Source of the DNA: Deltaproteobacteria bacterium
GTDB lineage: Bacteria; Bdellovibrionota_F; JAHFAK01
DNA: 15,077 nucleotides
Direction of reading: 5' to 3'
NCBI GenBank assembly: GCA_023250585.1
Contig: JAHFAK010000003.1
Span: 44,954 to 60,030, forward strand
Every line of letters starts with the position of its first letter. Position 1 is the stretch's first letter. The position numbers were made by a program, and so were the translations under genes. Below, piece after piece: positions 15,008-15,077 of the stretch. The notes under the pieces are model-generated. The model was not told the origin of the DNA and ran no database searches. It was given only the letters and a program-made list of their open reading frames with translations.

Positions 15008-15077
15008 GAAATTTTTCTTATGAGTTTTAAACTTTACTCGGAATCAAAATGCGTTTACATTATGATGCAGTTATATG

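Overview
The window reads as a piece of an A+T-rich Gram-negative bacterial chromosome. Evidence for a double membrane is an Mla/MCE phospholipid-transport operon and two predicted lipoproteins. Three kinds of GC-rich or palindromic dispersed repeat are wedged between genes, a pattern familiar from host-associated or small-genome lineages. Candidatus Dependentiae (TM6), other intracellular Gram-negatives and Rickettsia/Holospora-like bacteria come to mind, but this assignment is an inference from style, not from a marker gene, and is weak.

Plus strand, left to right. Positions 1-457 hold no gene, but contain a terminator-like hairpin and a nested inverted repeat. Next is a GTG-started lipoprotein of the S41 (C-terminal processing) peptidase family (458-2098). 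A short gap carries a REP-type palindrome doublet, then a perfect-consensus sigma-70 promoter overlapped by an operator-like dyad. That promoter leads into prkA - yeaH (DUF444) - spoVR (2369-7044), a widely conserved stress/sporulation-associated trio. A perfect 37-bp inverted repeat separates prkA from yeaH.

Minus strand, read from right to left. tRNA-Gly(GCC) is followed by two tandem MlaE-family permeases, the MlaF ATPase and a long MlaD/MCE protein, which together make an apparent two-permease MCE transporter. Then come a small DUF5678-like protein and an overlapping retropepsin-like protease, tRNA-Arg(TCG), a squalene-hopene cyclase with its DxDD motif, and a TPR lipoprotein whose GTG start overlaps the cyclase stop (GTGA). 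The TPR gene converges on spoVR and overlaps it by 20 bp.

Themes: the window is dominated by envelope functions (hopanoid synthesis, lipid transport, envelope proteolysis) plus the PrkA/YeaH/SpoVR stress module. Three operon junctions are interrupted by strong palindromes, which may tune downstream expression. Two of these repeats create false N-terminal extensions on mlaE and mlaF, and the starts given here have been trimmed accordingly.
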